NCBI RefSeq assembly: GCF_027595985.1
Contig: NC_073304.1
Location: forward strand, 221,440,500 to 221,504,499
Direction of reading: 5' to 3'
DNA: 64,000 nucleotides
DNA from: Sorex araneus
Taxonomy: Eukaryota > Chordata > Mammalia > Eulipotyphla > Soricidae
Under the pieces are notes generated by a model that saw nothing but the letters and a program-made list of their open reading frames with translations, did not search any database and was not told where the DNA came from. Numbering within the stretch: the stretch's first letter is position 1; the number at the start of each line of letters is the position of its first letter. Below are positions 17,919-28,254 of this stretch, piece by piece. A program made the translations under genes and the position numbers.

Positions 17919-20900
17919 GTGAGTCGGGGGGCCAGCAGCTCCCCCCTGCCCGCCGGACTCCTTGCTCCCCTGACCACACCTGCCCGCCTCTGCCCATCTG
18001 GAACCTTCCGTTTCCTTCGCCGAGCCCCATGGCTTGGGGGACCACGTGTGGTACCAGGGAGGGAATCAGGGTTGCCCGAGTGCAAGGGAAACACTCTCCC
18101 CACCACCCCGGCTCTCGGCCCCGCCCCTCACCCTCTGGCTCCATTGGAAGGACTCGTCCCCTGTGTCATTTTCGTTTCATTTTTTTCTGTGTTTTTTTTT
18201 TTTTTGGCTTTTTGGGTCACACCTGGCGATGCAAAGGGGTTACTCCTGGTTCTGCACTCAGGAATTACTCCTGGCGGTGCTTGGGGGACCATATGGGATA
18301 CTGGGAATCGAACCCGGGTTGGCCACGTGCAAGGCGAACGCCCTACCCGCTGTGCTGTCGCTCCAGCCCCCATTTTCTTTCTGTTTACCTGTTTATTGGA
18401 GTCACTGTGATCTCCAGTTTGACAAGGCTTTGTACATAGTGTTCCCACACTCTCCCCAGGATCTGCTTCCTCCCACCGTTGTCTTGGGGGCCCCCCTCCC
18501 CAGATACCCCTCCCCCCACACCATTTCCCTGCCATAGTACGCTCTGTACTATGTCTCAGGTCCTGGTGCCTCTGGCCGTTTGCTGCCCCCTTACTCTGCT
18601 CCTTTAGGCCCCCGCCGCCCGCCTGAGCGGTGAGTTCGCGTCTGTCCCCCTCCCGGCTGGCTTCACACAGCACCCACCCTCCAGTCCAGCTTCTCAGAGC
18701 CGAGGGGTGTCCCTCCCTGCCGTTGGCTTTGTTTCTGGGGGTCCTCTGGCTGACCCCGCCTCTCGCTGCCGCAGTGGTCCAGCCCGGGTACCCGGCCCAC
18801 CAGCGCATTGTGGAGGCCTTCGGTCCTGAGGTCCTGCTGGAGAACGGGGACATCAACCGCAAGGCCCTGGGGGACCTGGTCTTCAACCAGCCCGACCGGC
18901 GCCACCTGCTCAACACCATCACGCACCCCGAGATCCAGAAGGAAATGATGAGGGAGACCGTCAAGTACTTCCTCCGGGGTGAGTGGCTGGCCAGGCCGGG
19001 GCCACATCCCCTCTCCCCGGGGGCCAGGCCGGGGGGCCAGGCTGGCGGCTGCCGGGTTCCCGGTGAGTATGGCGCCAGCTACCGCTGAGAGGAGCCCGGC
19101 GCGCGCCCCTCCGCTCATGGCGAGGTTGGCAGTGCGTGAGGAAAGACACTCAGACACTCGAGGCTTTTCTTCCCCCCCTTCTGGTGTTCGGGCCACACTC
19201 GGCAGTGCTCATTCCTGGCTCTGCTCTCAGGGATCCCTCCTGGCGACACTGGGGCTGGGTGGATGCGGTAGGTGTGCGGGTGGCCGCCGCCACGGCGCGT
19301 GCTAGAAGCATCTCCACCTTTGCAGGGTCTCTCCAGACCCTCCTGAGGCTGTTCAGTACCATCTTTGTTCTCTTTTTCCACTTGGGGGGCCACACCCGGC
19401 GTTGCTCAGGGCTTACTCCTGGCTCTGTGCTTAGGGATCACTTTTGGCAGCACTTGGGGGAACCTGGGGTGCCGGGGACGGGACCCCGGTCGGCTGCGTG
19501 CAAGGCCAGCGCCCTCCACCTTACCCCGTGCTCCCTAGCTTTCCCTGGGCCCCTGCCTGAGGGGCAGCTGCTCCCCTTTCACACGCCAGGCTGGGGAGCA
19601 CAGGAGGTTTCTTTTGTTGGTTTTTTTTTTGGAACATCGAATTACGCCAGGCGGAGCTTGCCAGGCTCTGCCGTGCGGGCGGGATACTCTCAGTAGCTTG
19701 CCGGACTCTCCGAGAGGGAGGGAGGAATCGAACCCGGGTCAGCCTCGCGCAAGGCAAACGCCCTACCCACTGTGCTATCGCTCCAGCCCCTCGGTTTTGT
19801 TTTTGTTCCGGGGCCACACCTGGCTGTGCTCAGGGACCACTCCTGGCAGCGTCGGGACCCCGTGGGCTGCGCGCAGAGTGAACGCCTTACCTGCTGCACT
19901 ACTGCTCCAGCTCCTGAGGTTTCTTTTGATTTTTTGGTTTTGGGCCACAGCCAGCAATGCTTGGGGGTTCCTCCTGGCTCTGCACTCAGGAATGGCGGTG
20001 TTCGGGGGAACCATATGGAATGTCGGGGATCGAACTCAAGTTGGTTGTGTGCACGGAGAGTACCTTAACTCTCTGTGCTCGCTCCAGCCCTGGTTTTTTT
20101 TTTTCTTTTTGGGCCACACCTGGCCATGCACAGGGGTCACTCCTGGCTCATGCACTCAGGAATTACCCCTGGCAGTTCTTGGGGGACCATATGGGATGCT
20201 GGGATTTGAACCCGGGTTGGCCGCATGCAAGGCAAACGCCCTACCCGCTTTGCTATTGCTCTAGCCCCCAGCCCTGTTCTTTTGTTGTTGTTGTTGTTGT
20301 TGTTGTTGTTGGGTCATACCCAGCGATGCTCAGGGCTTACTCCTGGCTTTGCACTCAGGAACTACTCCTGGGGGTTCTTGGGGGACCATATGGGATGCCA
20401 GGTTGGGGATCAAACCCTGGTTGGCCTCCTGCAAAGCTAATGCCCTACCCTTTGTACGTGGCTCCGGCCCCAGGCCTGGTTTTTTTGTTTGTTTGTTTTT
20501 CCCGTTTGTTTTGGGGCTACACCTGGCCATGCTCAGGGGTTTACTGGTACCTCTGCACTCAGGGATCACTCCTGGCAGTGCTCAGGGGACCATATGGAAT
20601 GTGGGGATTGAATCTGGGTCAGCCACAGGCAAAGCAAGCGCCTGTACTGTCTCTCTGCTCCCCCCACCCTGCCCCTTCCGCCTCCCCCACACACGATTTC
20701 TTTGTGGTTTGGCACCAGTCAGGGCCAAATCCCTTGGCCTCTGGTGTGTCGAGTCCCCGTGTACGGAGTAGGGGCCCTCCCCGTGCCCTCTGCCTCTGGC
20801 CAGTGCCTCCCTCTGGAAGGAGAGGAAGTGTATTGGGCATCTTGCTGCTGGCTCTGCCCTCTGCTCCCCTCCGTGTTGGGAAAGGTGCCAGGCGCCCACC

Positions 20901-23900
20901 CCCGCCATCTCCCGTGCTCGCCCTCTTGCCCTTTTGCCGTCTCCGGCCTTGCCTCCTTCCCCTCCTTCCGGGAGACCCTGTGGACACCCCCTGCCGTTGT
21001 TCTGCCGGTGTCCGTGCCAACTTGTCCCCCCCAGCCCTCCCAGCTGTGCCTTCTGCCCTTCAGCCCTGCCCTTTGCGTGCTCGGGCCAGCTGCAGCACAT
21101 CTGCTGGGCTCCGAGGCGCTGCCCTGCCGAAACGCAGCCTCTGCTAATGTCACCCGCTCCGGCGCCCTCCCACCACCTGTCCCCGCTCCCCACCCGCCAG
21201 CACGGAGATAAAAGCCCTTTCAGCGCAGAAAGGTGAGAAACGGGGACGGCAGCTGCTGCTTCCACAGACCCGCTTCTCCCCGATGAGTGGAACGAATCCG
21301 CCTGTCAGGGTCGGCCCGCCGCGCGCCAGATAAGATCGCCAGCTGCGGGGAGGCTCGGAGCAGCCTGACGGATGTCTTAATGGAGTGGCAGCGTTGGCCG
21401 AGCTTGGCGTGCGGGAGGTGGGCGACAGCTGAAGAGCCCTTTGCCGCTGGACCGCAGGGCTGGCCCCGAGCTCCCGTGAGAGCTGAGGAGAAAGGCCAGG
21501 GAGGGGGGAGGCGGGAGATAAGAGACCACATGGGGCCGTTCCTGGCTTCCGCTCCACGTGGGGAGGGGGGCGGGAACCTGCTCTGCCAGCCTCTCCTCCG
21601 GGATATGGTGACGGGACCATCGTCCACCAGTGACCCACAAGGGTCTGCGTGGGGGCTGGGGGTCACTCCTCAGAGTACTCTGAGGGTCTGGGGGGGCTGG
21701 TGGTCACCCCGGGGGTTCGTATGGGGGCTGGTGGTCTCCGGGAAGGAGGCCTCAGGTGCCCAGGGGGTCTGTGTGGGAGCTGGGGGTCACCCCCAGAGTA
21801 CCCGGAGGGTCTGTACGGGGGCCGTGTTTGCATGCATCACCCGCTGGGCCCTTGCGTGGTCCTGGGGTGCAGTTAGGGGTGTGTGCTGGAGGGTGCAGGG
21901 GTGGAGCGGGGGCCTCGCATGAGCATGTGCTCCTTGGCCGGCACTGAGGCGTGTCCGGGCTGTGGGGGGTGCCGGCCGCACCCTCTCTGTGCCCCTCACT
22001 GCCCCGATGGCTTCCCTGCCCCTCCTGAGCAGGAGGCCGGGGGAGACAGCAGCCAGGACAGCCGGTCACCCTGCCCTGTGTGTCACCAGCTCCCCGAGGA
22101 GGCACCCTGTGGGCCAGGCAGCGGGGCTTGGGTGGAGGCAGTCTGACCTGACCCTTTCCTTCCTGATCCCGGAAGCCGGCGTCCACCCCACTGGGCAGAG
22201 ATGAGGGAAAGGAGGACAGAGGGCCCAGGCACCCTGCAAACTCTCCCCGGCGTCCTGCGGTTCCTGTGGTGTGTCCAGCCCCTGCTCGAGATCAGAGCAC
22301 GTGGGCTCAAGATCAAGGCGAACCCTTGTGCCTGCCCTCACCCGAGTCCACTTGGCCTTCGCGTCAGCCCGGCCCTCGGACAGTGCCGCCCCTCCCACCC
22401 TACCCATCCCCGTTTCTAGAACCGTGCCCACCCCCACCCGCCTTTCACGCCCACATGTGCTTTCTGCCTGACCCGGCCGTACAGATCCTGCCCCCTCCGC
22501 CGTCCCTGACAAACCCTGCATCAGGCTCCCTGGAGAAGCTCCCAGCTGGGGGGGGGGGGTCCTTGCGGGAAGGGGTGCCCTCCGGTCTGAGCCTCCCCGC
22601 CCCCGCCCGCCCACCGTGACCTGCACGGTTGACTAAACAAGTGCATGTCTGTCCCCGCAGGGTACCGCTACGTGATTCTGGACATCCCCCTGCTGTTTGA
22701 GACCAAGAAGCTGCTCAAGTACTTGAAGCACACGGTGGTCGTCTACTGGTGAGCGGGGCGGGACCCCCCAGGCCTGGGTGGCCAGTGTTGGAGGGCAGAG
22801 AATGGGGGAGGGGACGGCCCCAGCCCTTCAGTGCTTGGGAAGGGCGCCCCCTGCTGGCGGTTGGAGGTGGCTGCCTTTCCACCTCCAGCCTGCGGTCAGC
22901 CCACATTCCTTGGCAGGTCCCTCTCCCTCCTCAGCTTCCCCGTGGTGGCCCCCTTCGGGTCAGGGTGGGAGCTGAAAGCTGCAGAATGTAGAAAAGAAAG
23001 CAGGGAGTAGGGTGCAGGGAGGGGTGGGGGGGGCTCCATCCCCCGCACTGCACTTGGTCATCCGAGCCCCCACAGGAGTGATCTCTGAGCACAGCTGGGA
23101 GGGGCCCAACTGCCCAGTAAAAAGATTTCGCTAAACAGTCTTCATGAAAAACATTTCAATACAAAATCTTTCCACTAGAACACTTTTTTTTTTTTGAGCA
23201 AGGTAGAATTTGTGGAACTAAAAAAGCTATGAGAGGAGGGGCCGAGCGATAGCATAGTGGGTAGAGCGTTTGCCTTGCACACGGCTGACCTGGGTTCGAT
23301 TCCCAGTATCCCATATGGTCCCCCAAGCACTGCCAGAAGTAATTCCTGTGTGCAGAGCCAGGAGTGACCCCTGTGCATCGCTGGGTGTTACCCAAAAAGC
23401 AAATTTAAAAAAAAAAAGAAAGAAAGCTATGAAAGGGGGGGGGGGTGTGCCTAAGAGAGAACACAGGCTTCTCCCGAAATGGAAATAAGCGGGGTGAGTG
23501 TTCAAGGGAGAACATGCGCTCGGAGAGCAAGCCGCCCCCAGATTTCTCTCTGATAAGCGAGAGAACACTCCGAGGGGGGTCGGGACAGGCCGCCCCGCCG
23601 GGCGGTCTCAGGAGGGGAGCTGGCAGCCTGCCTCCGGGATAGCTTTGGTCCCGGAACCCTCCAGCTCACAAAGGAGACCAGAATCAGGTGGCATACAGGA
23701 GGCTCAGCTGTCAGGGAAAGTGGGTCACAGCCCCCACGGGGGGTGTGTAAAGTCCTGTGGGACCATTGTCCTCACAAAGGGTCTCCAGCTCCCTCCCCCC
23801 CTCCCTGAGGTTCCCCCCCACACACGCCCTCTGGCCTCCCTGGCCGTACCAGGCTCCACCGAGCATTGGGACCTTTTGACCTCGGCATCGTAGTACAGTT

Positions 23901-25314
23901 GATTTTTTTTTTTGTCAAAGGGTGTTTTGTGCCACACCTGGTGATGTTCAGGGTCAGCGCTCAGGAATCCCTCCTGGCAGTGCTCAGGGGACCATATGGG
24001 ATGCCAGGGATCGAGCCTGGGTTGGCCCCGGGCGAGGCAAGCGCCCTCCTCGCTGTCGTGTCACCCCAGCCTCACACAGTGGGCATCTTGTGCCACGCAC
24101 TTCAAAGGGGCACTTGGAGTGAAGTGAGGCCACGGGCGGCATCTGCTGTCCCCTCCCTCCTCCCCTCCCCCCAGCCCTGCCACGGTGCCTTTCCTGCACT
24201 TGGCCCCCAGATTGGGATCTGCAGAGAGCGGCAGTGACCATGGCCGGTGCCAGTTCAGGCCTGGGAGGTTCTGCCACGCCCAGGGAGCACGTCCAGCCGC
24301 ACTCACCCACTCAGCGTCTGGGGCCCGCCGAGCCCCCTGCTCAGCACACGAGGGAGCACAGAGAGAAGGCGACCCTCCCGCAGCGCTCGGGACACTGAGT
24401 GGTACCCGGGATGCAGCTCGCACCCTGAGCGTGCCAGGCTCCTGCCCTTGGGGCTGTCTCCCCAGCCCAGGAGTTTTTCTCTTCATGAAATATCTCCCCG
24501 GGGCCAAAGAGAGAGGTCAGGGTGTGGGGCGCCTCCTGGCGAGTGGCTGGCCCCGCTCCATCCCGGGCACCACAGAGGGTCCCATAAGCCCCGCCAGAGA
24601 TCACTCAGGAATAGTCCCCAAGCATCCCTGGGAGGGATCAGACGTTCTTAAAAAGCCCTTGCTTGGGGGCTGGAGTGATGGCACAGCGGGGAGGGCGTTT
24701 GCCTTGCACGAGGCCGACCCGGGTTCAATTCCCAGCATCCCATATGGTCCCCTGAGCTCGGCCAGGGGTAATTCCTGAGTGCAGAGCCAGGAGTGACCCC
24801 TGAGCATCGCCGGGTGTGACCCAAAAAGAAAAAAAAAAAAGCCCTTGCTTTGTCCGGGGATCCGCTGAGAGCAGCTGGCCAGAGCAGGGCTGGGGCGAGG
24901 CCGGCCGGCAGCAGGACCCTCAGGAGACTGGAAGAAGGGTCTGCCCTGGCGGGCGGGTGGGCGGGCGGGCGGGACGCCGTGTCACACCCGCCTGAGCGGC
25001 CTCCCTCTGGCCCTGTCCCCAGTGACCGCGACACGCAGCTGGCCCGGCTCATGCGGCGCAACAGCCTGAGCCGGGAGGACGCGGAGGCCCGGATCAACGC
25101 CCAGCTGCCCCTGAAGGACAAGGTGCACCTGGCCGGGCACGTCCTGGACAACTCGGGCGAGTGGAGCCTCACCAAGCGCCAGGCCGTCCTGCTGTACGCC
25201 GAGCTGGAGCGCTCGCTCGAGTACCTGCCGCTGCGCCTGGGCATCCTGGCGGGCCTGGCCTGCGTCATCAGCCTCCTGCACCTGCTGGCCCGCTGCCTCA
25301 CGGCCCACTCGTAG
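17807..25314 (+). CDS. DCAKD: DCAKD, dephospho-CoA kinase domain-containing protein (4 coding exons, 231 aa)
   Basis: Joining 17807-17918, 18775-18978, 22661-22748 and 25023-25314 gives 696 nt: 231 codons plus TAG, the length I recall for human DCAKD. Seen in the protein: a P-loop GGIASGKS at residues 8-15; DVD at 30-32; DIPLLFE at 113-119, the CoaE-type signature; and a basic helix QLARLMRRN at 140-148 followed by EDAEARI. The CoaE fold phosphorylates dephospho-CoA to CoA, the last step of CoA synthesis. Whether this paralogue does so in vivo (vertebrates also have COASY) cannot be read from sequence. Residues about 207-227 form a hydrophobic stretch ending four residues before the C-terminus, suggesting a tail anchor. 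The ATG has A at -3. All junctions are GT/AG: introns 2 and 3 are phase 1, intron 4 phase 2. No frameshift or premature stop is seen, so the copy looks intact. Confidence 0.96.
18030..18122 (-). mobile_element. SINE-A head fragment in DCAKD intron 2
   Basis: CTTGGGGGACCACGTGTGG to CGGCTCTCGGCCCC. Confidence 0.55.
18191..18370 (-). mobile_element. SINE-A copy in DCAKD intron 2
   Basis: Near consensus, T run to TCGCTCCAGCCCC. Confidence 0.93.
18371..18774. other. DCAKD intron 2, repeat-free 3' part
   Basis: C/T-rich sequence with nothing recognisable beyond the exon 3 acceptor. Confidence 0.5.
18775..18978 (+). other. DCAKD: DCAKD exon 3 (204 nt)
   Basis: It is preceded by CTCTCGCTGCCGCAG and followed by GTGAGT, phase 1 at both ends. 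It encodes residues 38 to about 105, the substrate-binding part with [14 protein letters not shown] and [12 protein letters not shown]. Because its length is divisible by three, skipping it would keep the frame but remove 68 residues. Confidence 0.93.
19185..19262 (-). mobile_element. SINE-A fragment
   Basis: TTCGGGCCACACTCGGCAG to GGATCCCTCCTGGCG. Confidence 0.5.
19370..19533 (-). mobile_element. SINE-A copy
   Basis: First of a run of reversed SINEs to 20662; GGGGGCCACACCCGGCG to CCCCGTGCTCCC. Confidence 0.85.
19622..19792 (-). mobile_element. SINE-B copy, reversed
   Basis: The head (CTGTGCTATCGCTCCAGCCC) equals SINE-A, but the body has GAGCTTGCCAGGCTCT and TAGCTTGCCGGACTCT, which SINE-A lacks. 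Confidence 0.88.
19794..19915 (-). mobile_element. SINE-A copy, internally deleted
   Basis: GGGGCCACACCTGGCTGTGC to ACTACTGCTCCAGC. Confidence 0.8.
19927..20089 (-). mobile_element. SINE-A copy
   Basis: GGGCCACAGCCAGCAATGC to CTCGCTCCAGCCC. Confidence 0.85.
20092..20268 (-). mobile_element. SINE-A copy
   Basis: Begins three bases after the previous head; near consensus. Confidence 0.92.
20281..20471 (-). mobile_element. SINE-A copy with (GTT)n tail
   Basis: The A tail has become a (GTT)9-like array at 20283-20311. Confidence 0.9.
20479..20662 (-). mobile_element. SINE-A copy
   Basis: T/G-rich tail, GGGGCTACACCTGGCC body, ends CTCTCTGCTCCCC. Confidence 0.85.
20663..21189. other. Unique DCAKD intron 3 sequence
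   Basis: C/T-rich, repeat-free. The 396-codon frame at 19957-21147 is translated SINEs continued into this stretch. Confidence 0.5.
21190..21540. promoter_or_regulatory. GATA-motif-rich element in DCAKD intron 3
   Basis: Three AGATAA motifs (21206-21211, 21328-21333, 21516-21521) lie in a repeat-free, CpG-containing block. GC content, spacing and the absence of SINEs set it apart from the neighbouring intron. Function is inferred only from the motifs. Confidence 0.35.
21639..21820 (+). repeat. G-rich minisatellite in DCAKD intron 3, about 40-bp unit
   Basis: GGGGGCTGGGGGTCAC and GAGTACYCKGAGGGTCTG recur four to five times. Confidence 0.8.
21821..22660. other. Unique DCAKD intron 3 sequence
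   Basis: About 840 bp, GC-rich, with no repeat or exon recognised before the exon 4 acceptor. Confidence 0.5.
22661..22748 (+). other. DCAKD: DCAKD exon 4 (88 nt)
   Basis: The acceptor is TGTCCCCGCAG and the donor is GTGAGC. The exon encodes [17 protein letters not shown] and the VVVY strand, the core CoaE signature. It ends in phase 2 (TG of a Cys codon), and exon 5 restores it with T. Confidence 0.93.
22843..22860 (-). promoter_or_regulatory. CTCF-like motif in DCAKD intron 4
   Basis: On the minus strand it reads CCGCCAGCAGGGGGCGCC, close to the CTCF core. It lies about 95 bp after the exon 4 donor. Binding is inference. Confidence 0.5.
23030..23120 (+). mobile_element. SINE-A-like fragment in intron 4
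   Basis: CACAGGAGTGATCTCTGAGC and GAGGGGCCCAACTG. Confidence 0.45.
23236..23422 (+). mobile_element. SINE-A copy with 10-bp TSD
   Basis: TSD AAAGCTATGA at 23223-23232 and 23423-23432; full length. Confidence 0.93.
23433..23900. other. Unique intron 4 sequence
   Basis: A GAGAACA motif recurs four times at 23457-23572 (roughly 35-70 bp apart), a weak tandem pattern; otherwise nothing. Confidence 0.4.
23901..24071 (-). mobile_element. SINE-A copy
   Basis: T run, TGCCACACCTGGTGATG, ends GTCACCCCAGCC. Confidence 0.85.
24072..24498. other. Unique intron 4 sequence
   Basis: GC-rich; nothing recognised. Confidence 0.4.
24499..24640 (+). mobile_element. Old SINE-A-like copy
   Basis: GGGGCCAAAGAGAGAGGTC head, GAGATCACTCAGGAATAG body. 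Confidence 0.5.
24665..24836 (+). mobile_element. SINE-A copy with 14-bp TSD
   Basis: TSD AAAAGCCCTTGCTT at 24651-24664 and 24837-24850, exact; one of the youngest-looking copies. Confidence 0.96.
24948..24975 (+). repeat. (GGGC)n run just upstream of DCAKD exon 5
   Basis: Six GGGC/GGGT repeats 48 bp before the exon 5 acceptor, capable of forming a G-quadruplex. Confidence 0.85.
25023..25314 (+). other. DCAKD: DCAKD exon 5: C-terminal coding part with stop
   Basis: The acceptor is TGTCCCCAG at 25022. It encodes residues 135-231, namely the basic helix, a polar middle and the hydrophobic C-terminal segment, and ends with TAG at 25312-25314. The exon is very CpG-rich. A 218-codon frame on the opposite strand (24648-25301) is only its shadow. 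Confidence 0.93.
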
Positions 25315-25925
25315 GCAGGCGCCGGGCCCGCAGCCCCCGCCCCCCCCCCCCGCTTCCCGCCCCTCTCCTGGAGTCCTCCCCACCGCCAGCTAGTGCTCCC
25401 CGCCGGCCCCGGGCCCCCGTGCTTGGCTCCGCTCGCAGAGTACCGTCCCCGCGGGTCTGTGTGGTGGCGTGGGCCAAAGGGGCTGGGTCCCCAGCCTTGA
25501 CCTCTCCCTAGGTGAAATTTCCATCAAGGACCAGCCCGGGCAGCCCAGGACGTCGTGGTCCTGTGGCCAGGCGGGTGGACGGGGGGAGGGGGGATCTTCA
25601 GAAACAGCCCACCATGACCCCAGCCGGCCATTTCTCCTGCATGTCCCCACCCTGTCCACCCCAGGTTCCGGCTTGACCGCAGTGCTGCCCACTTCCTGCT
25701 GTCTCTCGCCTCTGTGCCTTCGCCCACCTGCCGTCCCTTTCCCCCCTCGGGGCTGGTCACTCCCAGGAGGCTGGACACCACCTCAGACAATTGCCCCCAG
25801 ACCCCTGGGGTCGGGGCCTCCTTGACTGAGCCCCGGAAGGACAGGGACCCCGCTATCACCCTCCTGTCTGGGACCCGGCCCGACTTGCTCTGTCTGGTGC
25901 TGAATAAAGTGTGAAGCTGATGGGC
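25315..25925 (+). other. DCAKD: DCAKD 3' UTR
   Basis: This is repeat-free, C-rich sequence from the stop codon to just past the AATAAA at 25903. The exact cleavage site is inferred to be about 15-20 nt after the signal. Confidence 0.7.
25903..25908 (+). terminator. DCAKD: Polyadenylation signal AATAAA of DCAKD
   Basis: A canonical hexamer in TGCTGAATAAAGTGTG, followed by a G/T-containing stretch. It is the first AATAAA downstream of the stop codon, about 590 nt away. Confidence 0.8.
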
Positions 25926-26983
25926 TGCGCGTCTAGAGGGGTCGGGCCAGCGCCCGGCGTTGCAGGGTTTCCGCAGGGGGGGTTCCTGCCGGGTCGAGGT
26001 GGGGGAGGGGCCGGGCAGCACCCCCCCCCCCACACACACACACTTCATCTTCCTGGCCTGGCCCAATTAGAGCCGCTGAGACACCAGCCTTGCCCCGCCG
26101 ATGTGCTGCCTGTGCGGCCAGCAGCCTATTAAGGCCAGAAGTAAGTGTGACAGATGGGACAGCTGCAGTGGCCGTGCTCGGTGCCCTCTTCACAGCTGCT
26201 CGGACCTCAGAGATGAGAGACCAGCTCGTTACGGCAAACCCCAAGGGACAGAGAAAGACTGGGCCGGGCAGGCCAGAATGACAGGCTGCTGCTTCCCCTG
26301 CCGTGGGGGGGCGGTGTGTGGGGAAGGGGTGGCTGAGGAACGGTCTGGACCCCCCTAAGTGCTCCCACATTGGAGGAAGTGGCTCCTCTAGTGCATGTGG
26401 CCCTGGCTGAACCTGTGACCCTCCCAGGGTTTGGGCCAGCCTCCCGGGAGTGCGTGTGGCTGGTCTCCTGCCTGTCACTGTGATGGACCCTCATGGTGCA
26501 AGGCTGAGCCTGGCCACCAGCCCCCTCCTGGCTCCTCGCTTCCTGCAGGTGGGCTGGGAGATGCCCGTGTCCGGGGCACCGGAAAGGCCTCTGCAGACTG
26601 TACATGCCGTGATCTAGTGGGCGTCAGGGGGCGCGTGGAGAAAGGTTGGGTCCTTCTCATCCTGCCTGCTCCTCGCAGACTCCCTTGGCTGGATTTGTCC
26701 TGGAAGGTGCTCCAGGAGCCACTGGTGGTGAGTGCCCAGCCGGCCAGCAGGTGGCAGCACCTGCCCGGGTTGGGGCCGGGCCTGCGGCACCCACAGGCGA
26801 TGTGTGATCTGGTCCCAGCCCAAGCTCGGCCAGCAGCCTGGAGTCTCCAGCGCTAGTGTGGGCCTGCCCGGCCCCAGGCACTGCTGGCTGTAGCCCCGCC
26901 AGTTGGGGTGCAGGTGCCAGTCTGCGGGGGCTGGGGGATGGACCCCAGAGAGCCACAGCATTCCTCAGAACACCCACCAGGCT
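25926..26983. other. Unique sequence downstream of DCAKD
   Basis: About 1 kb free of SINEs. It holds a short C/CA run at 26020-26042 and the CTCF-like motif at 26742; no exon recognised. Confidence 0.5.
26742..26760 (+). promoter_or_regulatory. CTCF-like motif downstream of DCAKD
   Basis: GGCCAGCAGGTGGCAGCAC matches the CTCF core on the plus strand, about 0.8 kb past the poly(A) signal. Confidence 0.5.
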
Positions 26984-27152
26984 GGAGCGATAGCACAGCA
27001 GGTGGGGCGTTTGCCTTGCACACGGCCGACCCGGGTTCGATTCCCAGCATCCCATATGGTCCCCCGAGCACAGCCAGGAGTAATTCCTGAGTGCAGAGCC
27101 AGGAGTGACCCCTGAGCATCGCCTGGTGTAACCAAAAAGAAAAAAAAAAAAA
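26984..27152 (+). mobile_element. SINE-A copy
   Basis: Near consensus with intact A and B boxes. Confidence 0.93.
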
Positions 27153-27942
27153 GAGGCAGCGTCTTGCACTCTCCCAGCTGTGAAGGCGGGAGGGGGCTGA
27201 TTAGACGTAGACTTGGGGCGAACTTGGAGGGGGGCTGTGGGCCCAGGTATCCAGACCCGGCGCACCCACCATGAGCCTCTGGTTACGGAGCCATGCTGGA
27301 GACGGGGAGGGGGGGAGGTTACAGCTTCGTCATGGGTGCCCAGAACCCCAAGTTCTCAGCAAGATACAGTAAGGACTAACCCAGGGTCGCCAGGGGTGTG
27401 TGCTGGCCATCGGGGGGCTGGGGGGCCTGCAGGAGCTGAGTGGAGGTGGGGGGGCATTTCTGTCCCCCCCACCCAGGGTGGGCTGCACCCAGCAGGGGCC
27501 CAGAAAGCCTCGTATGGGCTCCTCCCCTCCCTCCCTCCCTGTCTCTCAGATTCCAATACAATTTCCAGCTAACCAGCATGTCGATAGAACAAGTTGGCGG
27601 CCGGATTGCGGCCAATTACAGGAAATCATTCTGCTCCACAGCTCAGCGCCCAGGGAGGGGAGGGAGGCGCGGGCACCCTGGGGGCCGGGGAGGGACTTGC
27701 CGGGGAAGCAGGGGTGAGGGGGGCCCTCTCCTCAGCCCCACACGGCCCCTGACACCCTGGCCCCACGTCACACAGAGGGCTGGAGGCTGAGCGGGGGGTA
27801 GGGGCCCACCTCCCTGTCCCTTGGTCTTCCTCCTCACCTCTGGCCCCCCAGGAGCCCCCAAATCTCTCCACCCATCTGAATCTGCCCCCCCATGACTCCT
27901 CTGCCACCCCTGTCCAGCCCATACAGAACCTCACAGGGACAG
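27153..27942. other. Unique sequence, mostly GC-rich
   Basis: Only the AT-rich block at 27540-27650 stands out. Confidence 0.4.
27540..27650. promoter_or_regulatory. Weak candidate conserved block
   Basis: AATACAATTTCCAGCTAACC and GCGGCCAATTACAGG stand out from the C/G-rich surroundings. Confidence 0.25.
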
Positions 27943-28010
27943 CCCAGGTCCCCTGAACCCGCCAGGAGTAACCCCTGAGCACAGCCCGGTGTGGCCCAAA
28001 ACAAAAAGAA
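27943..28010 (+). mobile_element. SINE-A 3' fragment
   Basis: GCCAGGAGTAACCCCTGAGC to GTGTGGCCCAAAACA. Confidence 0.7.
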
Positions 28011-28254
28011 CCTTTGGGCTAACCGCCCCCTGGGTTTCCACTAGGTTGCTTGTCTCGACCCCTCCAGAAGGAAGCAGCTGCTGCCCATGATCCTGCCACC
28101 TCCCCAGGACTCCTTTCCCCTGCCAGACCCCCAACTCCAGAGTTGCCCTGCCCTGGGGACAGCCCCAGTGTCCGCGGGGTCATCAGATGTGGGGAGAGCA
28201 TCAGGAGATGGGGGGCTGCACCCTGGAGCCCACCTCCTACGCTCCCTGCCTGAG

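Noticed and set aside
19957-21147. 396-codon plus-strand open frame
   Set aside because: Its first half is translated reversed SINEs (repeating CTQE/GPYGM peptides) and the rest is chance frame in GC-rich intron; it overlaps DCAKD intron 3.
24648-25301. 218-codon minus-strand open frame
   Set aside because: Antisense shadow of DCAKD exon 5 joined to a SINE.
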